A DNA stretch of 64,000 nt from Nocardia beijingensis NBRC 16342 (GTDB lineage: Bacteria > Actinomycetota > Actinomycetes > Mycobacteriales > Mycobacteriaceae). Where the stretch lies: contig NZ_BDBC01000010.1 in NCBI RefSeq assembly GCF_001612785.1, positions 372,001 to 436,000 of the forward strand. The letters run 5' to 3'. Below the pieces are notes generated by a model. It worked only from the letters and a program-made list of their open reading frames with translations. It had not been told where the DNA came from and did no database searches. Both the position numbers and the translations under genes were made by a program. Shown here in pieces: positions 42,724 to 51,326 of this stretch. Positions within the stretch are counted from its first letter, which is position 1. Each line of letters begins with the position of its first letter.

Positions 42724-43988
42724 GCCGCCGCGTCGTCGTCACCGGGCTCGGCGTCCGCGCGCCCGGCGGGTCGGGCAAGGACGAGTTCTGGAAGCTGCTG
42801 TCGGAAGGCCGCACCGCGACGCGCCGGATCTCGTTCTTCGACGCCTCGCCGTACCGGTCCCAGGTGGCCGGTGAAGCGGACTTCGATCCGGTGCGGGAGG
42901 GGTTGTCCCCCAGAGAGATCCGGCGCATGGACCGGGCGGTGCAGTTCGCCGTGGTCTGCGCGCGGGAGGCGGTGGCCGACAGCGGGCTCGACCTCGCCGC
43001 GGTCGATCCGCACCGGCTCGGCGTGAGCCTCGGCAGCGCGGTCGCCGCGGCCACCAGCCTGGAGCGCGAATACCTGGTGCTGTCGGACTCCGGAAAGAAC
43101 TGGCTGGTCGACGAGACGTATCTCTCCCCGCACATGTTCGACTACATGATCCCCAGCGTGATGCCCGCCGAAGTGGCCTGGAGCGTCGGCGCCGAAGGAC
43201 CGGTGGCGATGGTCTCCAACGGATGCACGTCGGGACTGGACTCGGTGGGCCACGCGGTGCAGCTGATCCGCGAGGGGTCGGCCGACGTCATGGTGGCGGG
43301 CGCGTCGGACACGCCCATCACACCGATCGTGGTGGCCTGCTTCGACGCGATCAAAGCGACCACGCCGCGCAACGACGAGGCGGAGGTGGCCTCGCGGCCG
43401 TTCGACAACTCGCGCAACGGGTTCGTGCTCGCCGAGGGCGCGGCGATGTTCGTGCTGGAGGAGTACGAGAGCGCGCGCAGGCGCGGCGCGCACATCTACG
43501 CCGAGATCTCCGGCTACGCGACCCGGTGCAACGCCTATCACATGACGGGACTCAAAGCCGACGGTCGCGAGATGGCCGAGGCGATCCGGGTCGCGCTCGA
43601 CGAATCCAGGATCGACCCCACCGCCGTGCACTACATCAACGCGCACGGCTCCGGCACCAGGCAGAACGACCGCCACGAAACCGCGGCGGTGAAGCGCAGC
43701 CTCGGCGCGCACGCCTACGCCACGCCGATGAGCTCGATCAAGTCGATGGTCGGGCATTCGCTCGGCGCGATCGGCTCGGTGGAGATCGCCGCCTCGCTGC
43801 TCGCGCTGGAATACCAGGTGGTGCCGCCGACGGCGAACCTGCACGAACCCGACCCCGAATGCGATCTGGACTACGTGCCGCTGGTCGCCCGCGACCACCG
43901 GATGGACACCGTGCTCACCGTCGGCAGCGGGTTCGGCGGCTTCCAGAGCGCCATGGTGCTGCGCAAGGCGGAGGCGGTGGCGGCATGA
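42720..43988 (+). CDS. Type II polyketide synthase ketosynthase alpha
   Basis: 422 residues. Condensing subunit of the minimal aromatic PKS. Active-site Cys169 is in '[18 protein letters not shown]', with His309 ('[15 protein letters not shown]'), Lys341 and His346 ('[18 protein letters not shown]'). All four catalytic residues fall at the numbers used for the actinorhodin KSalpha, so no insertion or deletion lies between them. It forms a heterodimer with the CLF encoded next (4-bp ATGA overlap) and extends the chain on the ACP from malonyl units. First structural gene of the rightward operon behind the SARP-type repeats. Confidence 0.95.
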   Translation: MSRRVVVTGLGVRAPGGSGKDEFWKLLSEGRTATRRISFFDASPYRSQVAGEADFDPVREGLSPREIRRMDRAVQFAVVCAREAVADSGLDLAAVDPHRLGVSLGSAVAAATSLEREYLVLSDSGKNWLVDETYLSPHMFDYMIPSVMPAEVAWSVGAEGPVAMVSNGCTSGLDSVGHAVQLIREGSADVMVAGASDTPITPIVVACFDAIKATTPRNDEAEVASRPFDNSRNGFVLAEGAAMFVLEEYESARRRGAHIYAEISGYATRCNAYHMTGLKADGREMAEAIRVALDESRIDPTAVHYINAHGSGTRQNDRHETAAVKRSLGAHAYATPMSSIKSMVGHSLGAIGSVEIAASLLALEYQVVPPTANLHEPDPECDLDYVPLVARDHRMDTVLTVGSGFGGFQSAMVLRKAEAVAA

Positions 43989-45223
43989 TCCTCGTGACCG
44001 GAATGGGTGTGCTCGCGCCGAACGGCACCGGTGTGGAGCGTTTCTGGGACGCCGTGCTGGCCGGGCGCGGCGGGATCGCGCCGCTCACCCGGTTCGACGC
44101 CAGCCGCTCGGCGGCGCGCCTTGCGGGCCAGGTGGCCGATTTCGACGCCGGGGCGCACCTGCCGAGCCGGCTGCTGCCGCAGACGGACGTCTCGACCCGG
44201 ATGGCGCTGGTCGCCGCGCAGTGGGCGCTGGACGACGCGAAGGTCGACACGGCGGCGATGACCGACTACGACATGGGCGTGGTCACCGGGAACGCTTCCG
44301 GTGGCTTTGAATTCACCCATCGGGAGTTCAACAAGCTGTGGTCGCTCGGCTCCGAGCACGTCAGCGTGTACGAGTCGTTCGCGTGGTTCTACGCGGTCAA
44401 CACCGGACAGATCTCCATCCGGCACGGCATGCGCGGACCGAGCAGCGCCCTGGTCGCCGAGCAGGCGGGCGGACTGGACGCGATCGGTCACGCGCGGCGC
44501 ACCGTCCGGCGCGGGACGCCGCTGGTGGTCACCGGCGGCGTCGATTCGGCGCTCGATCCGTGGGGGTGGGCCTCGCATCTGTCCAGCGGTGGAGTGAGCA
44601 CCGCGACCGACCCCGAGCGCGCGTATCTGCCGTTCGACGTCAGCGCCGCCGGGTACGTGCCCGGTGAAGGCGGCGCGATGCTGGTGGTCGAGGACGCCGC
44701 CGCGGCGCGGGCTCGTGGCGTGCCGAAGGTGCACGGTGAAATCGCCGGATACGCCTCGACTTTCGACCCGCCGCCCGCTTCCGGCCGACCGTCGGGCCTG
44801 CGCCGCGCCGCCGAGCTCGCGCTGGCCGACGCCGGGATGACACCCGGCGACATCGACGTGGTGTTCGCCGACGCCTCCGGCATACCCGATCGCGACCGCG
44901 ACGAGGCCGCCGCCATCGAGGCGCTGTTCGGGCCGGACGGCGTTCCGGTCACCGCGTCGAAACCGCTGACCGGGCGCCTGTTCTCCGGCGCGGGTCCGCT
45001 CGACGTCGTCACCGCGCTGCTGGCGATGCGCGACTCGGTGATCCCGCCGACCGCGCACACCACCACCCTCGCCGAGGACTGCCGGATCGATCTGGTTCTC
45101 GGCGCCCCGCGCTCCGCCACCGTCGGCGGCGCGCTCGTCCTGGCACGCGGGCGCTGGGGTTTCAACTCCGCGGTCGTCGTGCGCGCCGTATCCGATCGAG
45201 ATCTGCCGAGGAGCGAATCATGA
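43985..45223 (+). CDS. Type II polyketide synthase chain-length factor (KSbeta)
   Basis: 412 residues from ATG 43985 overlapping the KSalpha stop. The Cys of KSalpha is replaced by Gln160 in '[17 protein letters not shown]', the hallmark of a CLF that decarboxylates malonyl-ACP and sets chain length. Relative to the actinorhodin CLF (Gln161) numbering is shifted by one. The gate residues known there as F109, T112 and F116 correspond to F108, T111 and F115 here ('[16 protein letters not shown]'). That matches the octaketide (C16) pattern as I remember it. Ends overlapping the ACP gene by 4 bp. Confidence 0.94.
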   Translation: MILVTGMGVLAPNGTGVERFWDAVLAGRGGIAPLTRFDASRSAARLAGQVADFDAGAHLPSRLLPQTDVSTRMALVAAQWALDDAKVDTAAMTDYDMGVVTGNASGGFEFTHREFNKLWSLGSEHVSVYESFAWFYAVNTGQISIRHGMRGPSSALVAEQAGGLDAIGHARRTVRRGTPLVVTGGVDSALDPWGWASHLSSGGVSTATDPERAYLPFDVSAAGYVPGEGGAMLVVEDAAAARARGVPKVHGEIAGYASTFDPPPASGRPSGLRRAAELALADAGMTPGDIDVVFADASGIPDRDRDEAAAIEALFGPDGVPVTASKPLTGRLFSGAGPLDVVTALLAMRDSVIPPTAHTTTLAEDCRIDLVLGAPRSATVGGALVLARGRWGFNSAVVVRAVSDRDLPRSES

Positions 45224-45474
45224 CCATGACCATCACCGAACTACGCCGCATCCTGGTGGACTGCGCGGGCGGGGAGGACCTCGCCGAACTCGGCGGCGAC
45301 ATCGCCGCCGTCGAATTCGAGGAGCTGGGCTACGACTCGCTCGCGCTCATCGAGACCGCGGCGCGGATCCAGCGCGACTTCGGCGTGACCATCCCGGAGG
45401 AACAGCTCGTCGAGGTCAAGACGCCACAGGAGCTGGTCGACATCGTGAACGCCCAACTACGGGGTGCGGCGTGA
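45220..45474 (+). CDS. Acyl carrier protein of the type II PKS
   Basis: 84 residues, with GAGGAG upstream and ATGA overlap with the CLF. The phosphopantetheine attachment site is Ser40 in 'LGYDSLALIE', surrounded by the usual helix II residues. N-terminal 'MTITELRRILVDCAG' and C-terminal 'KTPQELVDIVNAQL' match PKS ACPs. It needs a phosphopantetheinyl transferase, which is not encoded in the window. The growing polyketide remains bound here during reduction and first-ring cyclisation. Confidence 0.95.
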   Translation: MTMTITELRRILVDCAGGEDLAELGGDIAAVEFEELGYDSLALIETAARIQRDFGVTIPEEQLVEVKTPQELVDIVNAQLRGAA

Positions 45475-46409
45475 ACGCGGAAGTGATGTCCCACTCCAGG
45501 GTGGTGCAGGCCGCCCCGGACGTCGTCTACGACCTGGTCGCCGACGTCACCAGGTGGCCGGTGATCTTCGAGCCGAGCGTGCTGGTGCGCCATCTGCACC
45601 GCGGGCCGGACGAGGAACGTTTCCGGCTGTGGGCGACCGTCGGCGGCGCGGTGCGGAACTGGACGTCGCGGCGGGTGCTGGACGCCGGACAGCGCCGCAT
45701 CGCCTTCGAGCAGGAGCGCAGCCAGGCGCCGATCGCGTCGATGGGTGGCGGCTGGTCGTTCCGCGAGCTCGGTGCGGGCACCACGAAAGTCGTCTTGGAC
45801 CACCACTTCACGGTGGTGGACGGGGCCGATGCCGCGCAGGTCGCCGCGGCGGTGGATCGCAACAGCGTGTCCGAGCTCGCGGCCTTGGCCCGCATCGCCG
45901 AGATCGGACACCCGGTCGACGAAGTGGTGCGCACCTTCGAGGACACGGTGACGCTGGACTGCTCGGCCTCCGAGGCATACGACTTCGTCTACCACAGCGA
46001 ACGCTGGCCCGAGCAGGTGCCGCACGTCGGCCGCGTCGAACTCACCGAGGACGCCGACGGCGTGCAACTGATGGAGATGGACACGGTGACCGCGGGCGGT
46101 ATCCCGCACACCACCAAGTCGATCCGGGTGTGCGTTCCGGGCGAACGGATCGACTACAAGCAGCTGGTGCCGCCCGCGATCCTGTTCGGCCACAGCGGCG
46201 CATGGGAGTTCGCCGACGGGCCCGACGGCGCGGTGGTGACCGCCCGGCACACGGTCGCGATCGATCCCGTGGCCGCGCGGGAGATCCTCGGTGCGAATAC
46301 CGATCTCGCCGACGCGGGCGCGTACCTCACCGAGGCGCTTTCCAGCAACAGCCGCAACACGTTGCGGTGCGCGGAACGCCATGCCGCGTCGACGAAGTCG
46401 CCGACATGA
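45471..46409 (+). CDS. Didomain aromatase/cyclase
   Basis: 312 residues from GTG 45471 overlapping the ACP stop (GTGA). Two SRPBCC/START domains in tandem: residues 1-150 ('SHSRVVQAAPDVVYDLVADVTRWP', 'WSFRELGAGTTKVVLDHHF') and 151-305 ('FEDTVTLDCSASEAYDFVYHSERWP', 'IRVCVPGERIDYKQLVPPAIL'). Didomain aromatase/cyclases (ActVII, GrhQ, BexL type) act on chains already reduced at C9 and dehydrate and aromatise the first ring (C7-C12). Presence of an ActIII-like ketoreductase in the cluster is consistent with this class. Overlaps the next gene by ATGA. Confidence 0.9.
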   Translation: MNAEVMSHSRVVQAAPDVVYDLVADVTRWPVIFEPSVLVRHLHRGPDEERFRLWATVGGAVRNWTSRRVLDAGQRRIAFEQERSQAPIASMGGGWSFRELGAGTTKVVLDHHFTVVDGADAAQVAAAVDRNSVSELAALARIAEIGHPVDEVVRTFEDTVTLDCSASEAYDFVYHSERWPEQVPHVGRVELTEDADGVQLMEMDTVTAGGIPHTTKSIRVCVPGERIDYKQLVPPAILFGHSGAWEFADGPDGAVVTARHTVAIDPVAAREILGANTDLADAGAYLTEALSSNSRNTLRCAERHAASTKSPT

Positions 46410-47332
46410 CCGCCACCGAGACGACGGCGACCCCGCAGGTGCACGAGATCGCCGACGGCGTCTACGCCTACACCCACAGCCGCGGCGGCTGGTGCGTCAG
46501 CAATGCCGGTGTGCTGACCGGGCCGGACGGCGCTGTGGTGATCGACACGCTGGCGACGGAGGGGCGTACCCGGGCGCTCGTCGAGTTCGTCGACGGGCTC
46601 GGCGCCGGCCCGGCCCGCACCATCGTGAACACCCACCACCACGGCGACCACAACTTCGGCAACCACCTGTTCGGACCGGCCGCGGTCGTCGTCGGCCACG
46701 ACCGGATCCGGCCGGAGATGATCGAGACCGGCCTTGCGCTGACGAAGCTGTGGCCGGAGGTCGAATGGGGCGATGTGCGGGTCACGTTGCCCAGCATCAC
46801 GTTCGGCTATCACCTGACCCTGCACCAGGGCGAGCGCCGGGTGGAGCTGCTCCACTTCGGCACGGCCGCGCACACCACCAACGACGTGGTGGCGTGGCTG
46901 CCAGAGGAACGCGTGTTGTTCGCCGGGGATCTGGTGATGTCGGGCGCGGCGCCGTTCTGCCTGATGGGGTCGGTCAGCGGGTCGATCACCGCCGTACGGC
47001 GGCTGGCCGCGCTGGGCGCGGAGACGGTCGTCGCCGGGCACGGACCGGTCACCGGGCCGGAGATCTTCGACCAGACGCTGCGCTACCTGCGCTGGGTGCA
47101 GGACCTGGCCGTGGAGGGACGCGCACTCGGACTGTCGCCGCTGGCGATTGCGCTGGAGGCCGACCACGGCGAGTTCGCCGACCTGGTGGATCAGGAGCGG
47201 TTGGTCGGCAATCTGTATCGCGCGGACGCGGAACTGTCCGGCGGCGAGCCCGGGGAGCCGCTGGATGTCCTGGCGATCTTCGACGAGATGGTGCTCTACA
47301 ACGGCGGGCAGGTGCCGGCATGCCTGGCGTGA
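46406..47332 (+). CDS. Metallo-beta-lactamase-fold protein, candidate second-ring cyclase/thioesterase
   Basis: 308 residues from ATG 46406 (ATGA overlap). The metal motif HxHxDH is H77-H-H79-G-D81-H82 in 'NTHHHGDHNFGNH'; further ligands are likely in 'FGTAAHTTND', 'LFAGDLVMSG' and 'VVAGHGPVTG'. In the actinorhodin cluster ActIV, also of this fold, closes the second ring and releases the chain from ACP. Position directly after the aromatase/cyclase in one coupled operon makes that role the best guess. A generic hydrolase is the alternative. Confidence 0.85.
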   Translation: MTATETTATPQVHEIADGVYAYTHSRGGWCVSNAGVLTGPDGAVVIDTLATEGRTRALVEFVDGLGAGPARTIVNTHHHGDHNFGNHLFGPAAVVVGHDRIRPEMIETGLALTKLWPEVEWGDVRVTLPSITFGYHLTLHQGERRVELLHFGTAAHTTNDVVAWLPEERVLFAGDLVMSGAAPFCLMGSVSGSITAVRRLAALGAETVVAGHGPVTGPEIFDQTLRYLRWVQDLAVEGRALGLSPLAIALEADHGEFADLVDQERLVGNLYRADAELSGGEPGEPLDVLAIFDEMVLYNGGQVPACLA

Positions 47333-48573
47333 GCACCGCGTCGGTGCGGGTGTGCGTGATCGGCGGCGGTCCGGCCGGTCTGATGACCGGTCTGCTGCTG
47401 GCGCGTTCCGGCGTGGAGGTGCTCGTGCTGGAGAAGCATCCGGACTTCCTGCGGGATTTCCGGGGCGACACCGTGCATACCTCGACACTGCTCGCGATGA
47501 ACGAACTGGGCCTGGCCGAAGAGTTCCTCGCGCTGCCGCACGTCGAGCTGCCCCAGCTGCCGATGGCGACCGCCACCGGGCCGGTGGTGTTCGCCGATTT
47601 CAGTGCGCTGCCAGGGCCGTTCCCGTTCGTGGCCTTCATGCCGCAGTGGGACGTGCTGAACTTCCTCGCCGAGGCCGGTCGCCGCTATCCCGGTTTCCGG
47701 CTGGTGCAGGAAGCGGAGGTCACCGAGCTGGTGCTGCGCGACGGCGCGGTGACCGGCGTCCGCGCCGAGACCGCCGACGGCCCGCTGGAGGTCGCCGCGG
47801 ATCTGGTGATAGCGGCCGACGGGCGGCATTCGATCGTGCGCCGGTCCGGGCTGCTCGAGGTCGCCGCCAGCGCGGCGCCCATGGACGTGCTCTGGTTCCG
47901 GGTCGGCAAGCCGGAGGGCGAGCGCCTGCCCACGGTGCGCAGCGGGAAGGGCTTCTTCATCGTCTGCATCGATCGCGGCGACTATTTGCAGGTCGCGTAC
48001 ATGATCCCGAAGGGCGGGTTCGCGACGATCCGGGCGGCGGGGCTGGCGCGGTTCCGTGCGGATCTGGCGGCCATCTATCCCGTGCTCGCGCCGCGGCTGG
48101 ACGCGGAGATCCTGGACTGGGACGACGTGAAACCGCTCGACGTGCGGGTGGACCGGCTGCGCCGCTGGTACCGCCCCGGGCTGGTGGCGATCGGGGACGC
48201 GGCGCACGCGATGTCCCCTGCGGGCGGGGTCGGCATCAATCTCGCGGTACAAGATGCCATCGCGACCGCCCGCTTGCTGGCACCCGTTCTCGCCGCGGGC
48301 GCGACCCCGTCGACGGCCCAGCTGCGCACCATCCAGCGCCGCCGCGAATTGCCTATGCGGGTAGTGCAATTCGCGCAGCTGCACTTGCTGGCCGACCTCT
48401 ACCCCAGCGCGGGACGGCCAGGAACCGATAATCCGCTGCTGGTCCGCCTGCTGCGGCGTTTTCCGCGCCTGCCCCGGCTGGTGGCCCGCGTGATCGGCCT
48501 CGGCATCCGGCCCGAGCCGGTGCCGCCCGCGACCGGAACCGTCACCGCACTGACGAGACTCAGGGAGAACTGA
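47320..48573 (+). CDS. FAD-dependent aromatic monooxygenase
   Basis: 417 residues (ATG 47320; GTG 47329 with a GTGA overlap fits the operon pattern equally well). Class A flavoprotein hydroxylase: ADP-binding motif 'VCVIGGGPAGLMTGLLLARSG', 'EKHPDFLRDFRGDTVHTSTL', the DG motif 'VIAADGRHSIVRR', and the GD motif 'VAIGDAAHAMSPAGGVGINL'. Such enzymes use NAD(P)H and O2 to hydroxylate or oxidise aromatic polyketides. Here it probably makes a quinone or adds a hydroxyl after cyclisation. The next gene starts 2 bp after its stop. Confidence 0.88.
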   Translation: MPGVSTASVRVCVIGGGPAGLMTGLLLARSGVEVLVLEKHPDFLRDFRGDTVHTSTLLAMNELGLAEEFLALPHVELPQLPMATATGPVVFADFSALPGPFPFVAFMPQWDVLNFLAEAGRRYPGFRLVQEAEVTELVLRDGAVTGVRAETADGPLEVAADLVIAADGRHSIVRRSGLLEVAASAAPMDVLWFRVGKPEGERLPTVRSGKGFFIVCIDRGDYLQVAYMIPKGGFATIRAAGLARFRADLAAIYPVLAPRLDAEILDWDDVKPLDVRVDRLRRWYRPGLVAIGDAAHAMSPAGGVGINLAVQDAIATARLLAPVLAAGATPSTAQLRTIQRRRELPMRVVQFAQLHLLADLYPSAGRPGTDNPLLVRLLRRFPRLPRLVARVIGLGIRPEPVPPATGTVTALTRLREN

Positions 48574-48575
48574 TC

Positions 48576-49337
48576 GTGTCGACCTACTTGCTCATCCACG
48601 GCGCCTTCCACGGCGGTTGGGTCTGGCAGCGGGTGACTCCGCTGCTGGAGGACGCGGGGCATCGTGTCCTGGCCCCGTCGCTGGTCGGTCTGGGCGACCG
48701 CGCCGACCTGCTAACCGCGGATGTCGGCCTCGACACCCACGTCCAGGATCTAATCGACCTGGTCACCGTCGAGGATCTGTCCGAGATCGTCCTGGTGGGT
48801 CACAGCTACGCGGGCATCGTCGTCACCGCGCTGGCCGACGCCGTGCCGGATCGCATCGCCGAACTGGTCTACATCGACACCTTCGTGCCCCGCGACGGCG
48901 AGGCGGTGGCCGACATCATGCCGGGCATGGTCGACGCCTTCGCCGCCGCGGCGGCCGCGGCCGGGGACGGCTGGCTGGTGCCGCCGCAGACCGAGCCGAC
49001 CGGCGACGGCGGCCTGTACGGCGTCACCGAGGAACCCGATATCAGCTGGCTGGCGTCCATGCAGACGCCGCAATCGCTGAAGACCTTTCAGCAGCCGATG
49101 ACGCTGACGAATCCCGTTGCGCTGGCGGCCATTCCGGTGCGGCACGTCCATTGCAGCGAAGGCGGCGACGACTTCAAAGCCATGCGCGCCGCCATGCCCC
49201 GCACCCTGCCACCCGCCGATCTGCCCGCCGATCGCCTGCACGTCCTCCCCACCGGGCACGACTGCATGATCACGATGCCTCGCGAACTGGCCGAAATCCT
49301 GCTCACGGTGGCGCCGCGACCGGCATCCGCCCGCTGA
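48576..49337 (+). CDS. Alpha/beta hydrolase (salicylate-esterase/hydroxynitrile-lyase type)
   Basis: 253 residues from GTG 48576 (AGGGAGAA upstream). 'YLLIHGAFHGGWVWQRVTPLL', nucleophile Ser77 in 'VLVGHSYAGIVVTALAD', and His in 'LPTGHDCMITMPREL' form the triad of the family around plant methyl esterases and hydroxynitrile lyases. Relatives occur in many polyketide clusters as tailoring esterases or C-C hydrolases. Last gene of the coupled rightward operon, followed by a strong hairpin. Substrate unknown. Confidence 0.82.
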   Translation: MSTYLLIHGAFHGGWVWQRVTPLLEDAGHRVLAPSLVGLGDRADLLTADVGLDTHVQDLIDLVTVEDLSEIVLVGHSYAGIVVTALADAVPDRIAELVYIDTFVPRDGEAVADIMPGMVDAFAAAAAAAGDGWLVPPQTEPTGDGGLYGVTEEPDISWLASMQTPQSLKTFQQPMTLTNPVALAAIPVRHVHCSEGGDDFKAMRAAMPRTLPPADLPADRLHVLPTGHDCMITMPRELAEILLTVAPRPASAR

Positions 49338-49360
49338 CCACGCGCAGTCACGAGACCGTG

Positions 49361-49388
49361 CCCGACCCTCGTCTCGGCGAGGGTCGGG
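49361..49388. terminator. Hairpin between the hydrolase and the convergent HxlR gene
   Basis: Perfect 11-bp GC-rich stem (49361-49371 with 49378-49388), 6-base loop, no T-run. Lies between two convergent stops and can end transcription both ways. Confidence 0.6.
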
Positions 49389-49442
49389 ACGCAGTCGCAG
49401 CCTCTGCCGGTTCGACGGACCGGAATGGGCCGGGGCCACGGA

Positions 49443-49814
49443 TCAGCTCACTCGCTCCCCCGCGTCATATTCGGCGCGCGCCGCGAGGACCTCGCCGAGG
49501 TGTTCGGAAGACCAGGCCACGATGCTGCCGAACACCGGGGTGAGCGTTCTGGCCAGCGGGGTCGCCTCGTATTCGACGCGCGGCGGGACCTCCTGGTGAT
49601 AGGTGCGCGCGACCAGGCCGTCGCGTTCGAGCTGACGCAGGCGCTGGGTGAGGACCTTCGGAGTCAGGCCGGGGATGCGCTGTTGCAGTTCGGTGAAGCG
49701 CAGCGTGCCGTCGTGGGTGAGCACCCACAGCACCTGCGTGGACCAGCGACCGAACACCAGGTCGATGACGGGCGTGATCGGACAAGGATCGACGGGCTCC
49801 GGCACGGCTGACAT
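49443..49814 (-). CDS. HxlR-family transcriptional regulator
   Basis: 123 residues. Winged helix of the HxlR type: 'DPCPITPVIDLVFGRWSTQVLW' (conserved Cys followed by the GxW core), 'LRFTELQQRIPGLTPKVLTQRLRQLERDGLV', cited in part, and 'YEATPLARTL'. The single Cys11 near the N-terminus is the residue that senses thiol stress or quinones/aldehydes in relatives such as QorR and HypR. It diverges from the luciferase-domain gene with a TACTTT-GG-AAAGTA palindrome between them, and may respond to the quinone made by the cluster. Confidence 0.85.
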   Translation of the reverse strand: MSAVPEPVDPCPITPVIDLVFGRWSTQVLWVLTHDGTLRFTELQQRIPGLTPKVLTQRLRQLERDGLVARTYHQEVPPRVEYEATPLARTLTPVFGSIVAWSSEHLGEVLAARAEYDAGERVS

Positions 49815-49832
49815 ACGTCCTCCTGGTAAGTC

Positions 49833-49868
49833 ACTTTCCCCTTGGTTACTACTATACTTTGGAAAGTA
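49833..49868. promoter_or_regulatory. HxlR operator candidates
   Basis: TACTTT-GG-AAAGTA, a 14-bp inverted repeat, at 49855-49868. In addition ACTTTCC (49833-49839) is the exact inverse of GGAAAGT (49861-49867). AT-rich TACTT/AAGTA repeats are typical for HxlR-family sites. They lie between the regulator start (49814) and the divergent gene start (49919). Confidence 0.65.
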
Positions 49869-49918
49869 ATGTGTTTCCCAGGGGTCGCGAGTACGCGAAA
49901 ACCGAAGGGAGCACAGTC

Positions 49919-50410
49919 ATGACGACAACAGTGGACGGCCGCCTCGACCTGCCGCGCCGCTCCGGCGAGCGGCCGCGCACCCGGGAGCACAACCCACACC
50001 AGCAGCTCGACCAGATCGCGCCGCCCGAGCTGCAAGAGGAGCTGTGGTCGCGGATGACCACGCTCGACGGCGTCCTGCTCGGCCGCAGCGGCGTCTCCCT
50101 GCCCGACACCCGGGCGCTGCACCTGCGACCGGGGATCGCCCGAGGGCCGCGTGCGGCGTACCTCGCCGGCACGGAATTCGCCCACCTGCACGGGCACGGA
50201 GACGGCAGCCTGCACATGTGCCTGCCGGAAGACGTCGTGGCGCAGGCGGTTTCCCGAGGATGGGCGGAGGCGCATCCGATGGCGCGGCAGGGCTACCTGC
50301 CGGGGACGCTGGTGATGGTGTACGGGCCGCGCGATCACGCGGAGCTGGAGGTCGTCTGGCAGCTGGTGCGGATCAGTCACCGCTTCGCCGCCCGACCGGC
50401 TACAGCGTGA
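49919..50410 (+). CDS. Luciferase-domain (DUF5519-like) protein
   Basis: 163 residues from ATG 49919 (GAAGGGAG upstream; the longer frame from 49859 overlaps the operator). Features of the family called 'luciferase' domain: 'ALHLRPGIARGPRAAYLAG', 'FAHLHGHGDGSLHMCLPEDVV', 'RGWAEAHPMA', 'GTLVMVYGPRDHAELEVVWQLV'. These proteins are small, often next to HxlR or MarR regulators; despite the name no light reaction is implied. It overlaps the possible GTG start of the next gene. A role in quinone or aldehyde stress is inferred from context only. Confidence 0.75.
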   Translation: MTTTVDGRLDLPRRSGERPRTREHNPHQQLDQIAPPELQEELWSRMTTLDGVLLGRSGVSLPDTRALHLRPGIARGPRAAYLAGTEFAHLHGHGDGSLHMCLPEDVVAQAVSRGWAEAHPMARQGYLPGTLVMVYGPRDHAELEVVWQLVRISHRFAARPATA

Positions 50411-50439
50411 TTAGAGCGGCGGCCGCCATCGTCGGTGTC

Positions 50440-50874
50440 ATGAACGCATCCGATCTTGTCGGCACCTGGGAACTGGTGTCCTACTACGACATCGACGAGC
50501 AGGGCGTCACCAGCGAGGGACCGCTCGGCGACGCCCCGCGCGGCCTGCTGATCTACGGCGCGCACGGCTACATGTCCGTGAGCATGATGCGCACGGACGG
50601 AGCCACGGGAGCCACCCCGTTCATGGGATACGCGGGCACCTGGCGGCGCACCGGCGCGGAGGTGGTGCACGCGATCAGCGTGTGCTCCAACCCGGCGTGG
50701 GCGCGGACCGAGCAGGTGCGGCAGATGTCGCTGAACGGTGACGTGCTGACGCTGAACGGCGCCGCACAGGTCGGCGGGCGGACACAACGCCGGGTGCTCA
50801 CCTGGCGTCGCGGCCGCCCGCCCGAATCCGACCGTCATTCCGCGGTATACGAGAACAAGGGCTCATCGAAGTGA
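50440..50874 (+). CDS. Lipocalin-like domain protein
   Basis: 144 residues from ATG 50440 (GTG 50407, overlapping the previous stop as GTGA, is an alternative). 'NASDLVGTWELVSYYDIDEQG', 'PRGLLIYGAHGYMSVSMMRTD', 'YAGTWRR', 'HAISVCSNPAWARTEQVRQM', 'LTLNGAAQVGGRTQRRVLTWRR' match the lipocalin-like family (PF13924), beta-barrels that bind small hydrophobic compounds. Members occur in aromatic polyketide clusters with uncertain roles (ligand binding or cyclisation). Its last 40 bp overlap the 3' end of accB on the other strand. Confidence 0.75.
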   Translation: MNASDLVGTWELVSYYDIDEQGVTSEGPLGDAPRGLLIYGAHGYMSVSMMRTDGATGATPFMGYAGTWRRTGAEVVHAISVCSNPAWARTEQVRQMSLNGDVLTLNGAAQVGGRTQRRVLTWRRGRPPESDRHSAVYENKGSSK

Positions 50875-51311
50875 ACCGGTTCGCCGTCTTCCTTCAGTAT
50901 CCCGGTGATCACGCCGCCTGCCTGGGCGGTCACCGGGATCATCAGCTTCATCGCCTCCACGATGCCGACCTGCTGCCCAGCGCTCACCCGATCGCCGACC
51001 GCCACGAACGGGTCCGCGCCCGGCTCAGGGGATCGATAGAACACGCCGACGCTGGGAGCGCGCACGACCGCGCCGAGCGCCTCCGGCGCGGCGACGGCTT
51101 CCACCTCGGCCACCGCGAGCGGGGTGGACCCGACCGGGCTCGCTTCGGCCCACTCGGCCTCGACGGTCACCTCCCCCACCTGGAAGCGCAGCGCGCTCGG
51201 CTGCCGCGGAAAACCCGCGAGCAACTGCAACGCGCCGGACTGGATCGCTTCCAGCACACGCAGATAGTCCTCGTGTCCGGTAGCGGGAGCGTTTTCCTCC
51301 ACTGCGGTCAT
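50835..51311 (-). CDS. accB: Biotin carboxyl carrier protein of acetyl-CoA carboxylase
   Basis: 158 residues from ATG 51311 (GAGGAG eight bases upstream; GTG 51320 overlaps that site). The N-terminal helix 'DYLRVLEAIQSGALQLLAG' is followed by an Ala/Pro linker and a C-terminal biotinyl domain with 'VRAPSVGVFYRSPEPGADPFV' and the biotinylation motif 'VEAMKLMIPV'. It completes the carboxylase whose AccC and AccDA subunits are encoded 9 kb to the left. It lies 15 bp after the ketoreductase stop, in the same leftward transcript. Convergent overlap of 40 bp with the lipocalin-like gene. Confidence 0.92.
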   Translation of the reverse strand: MTAVEENAPATGHEDYLRVLEAIQSGALQLLAGFPRQPSALRFQVGEVTVEAEWAEASPVGSTPLAVAEVEAVAAPEALGAVVRAPSVGVFYRSPEPGADPFVAVGDRVSAGQQVGIVEAMKLMIPVTAQAGGVITGILKEDGEPVHFDEPLFSYTAE

Positions 51312-51326
51312 CGCCGTCACTCCTCG

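Noticed and set aside
42522..43898. N-terminal extension of AccDA to 1021 residues
   Set aside because: The extra residues are antisense to KSalpha and unrelated to any carboxylase; ATG 42521 with AGGAGA gives the correct zinc-ribbon start.
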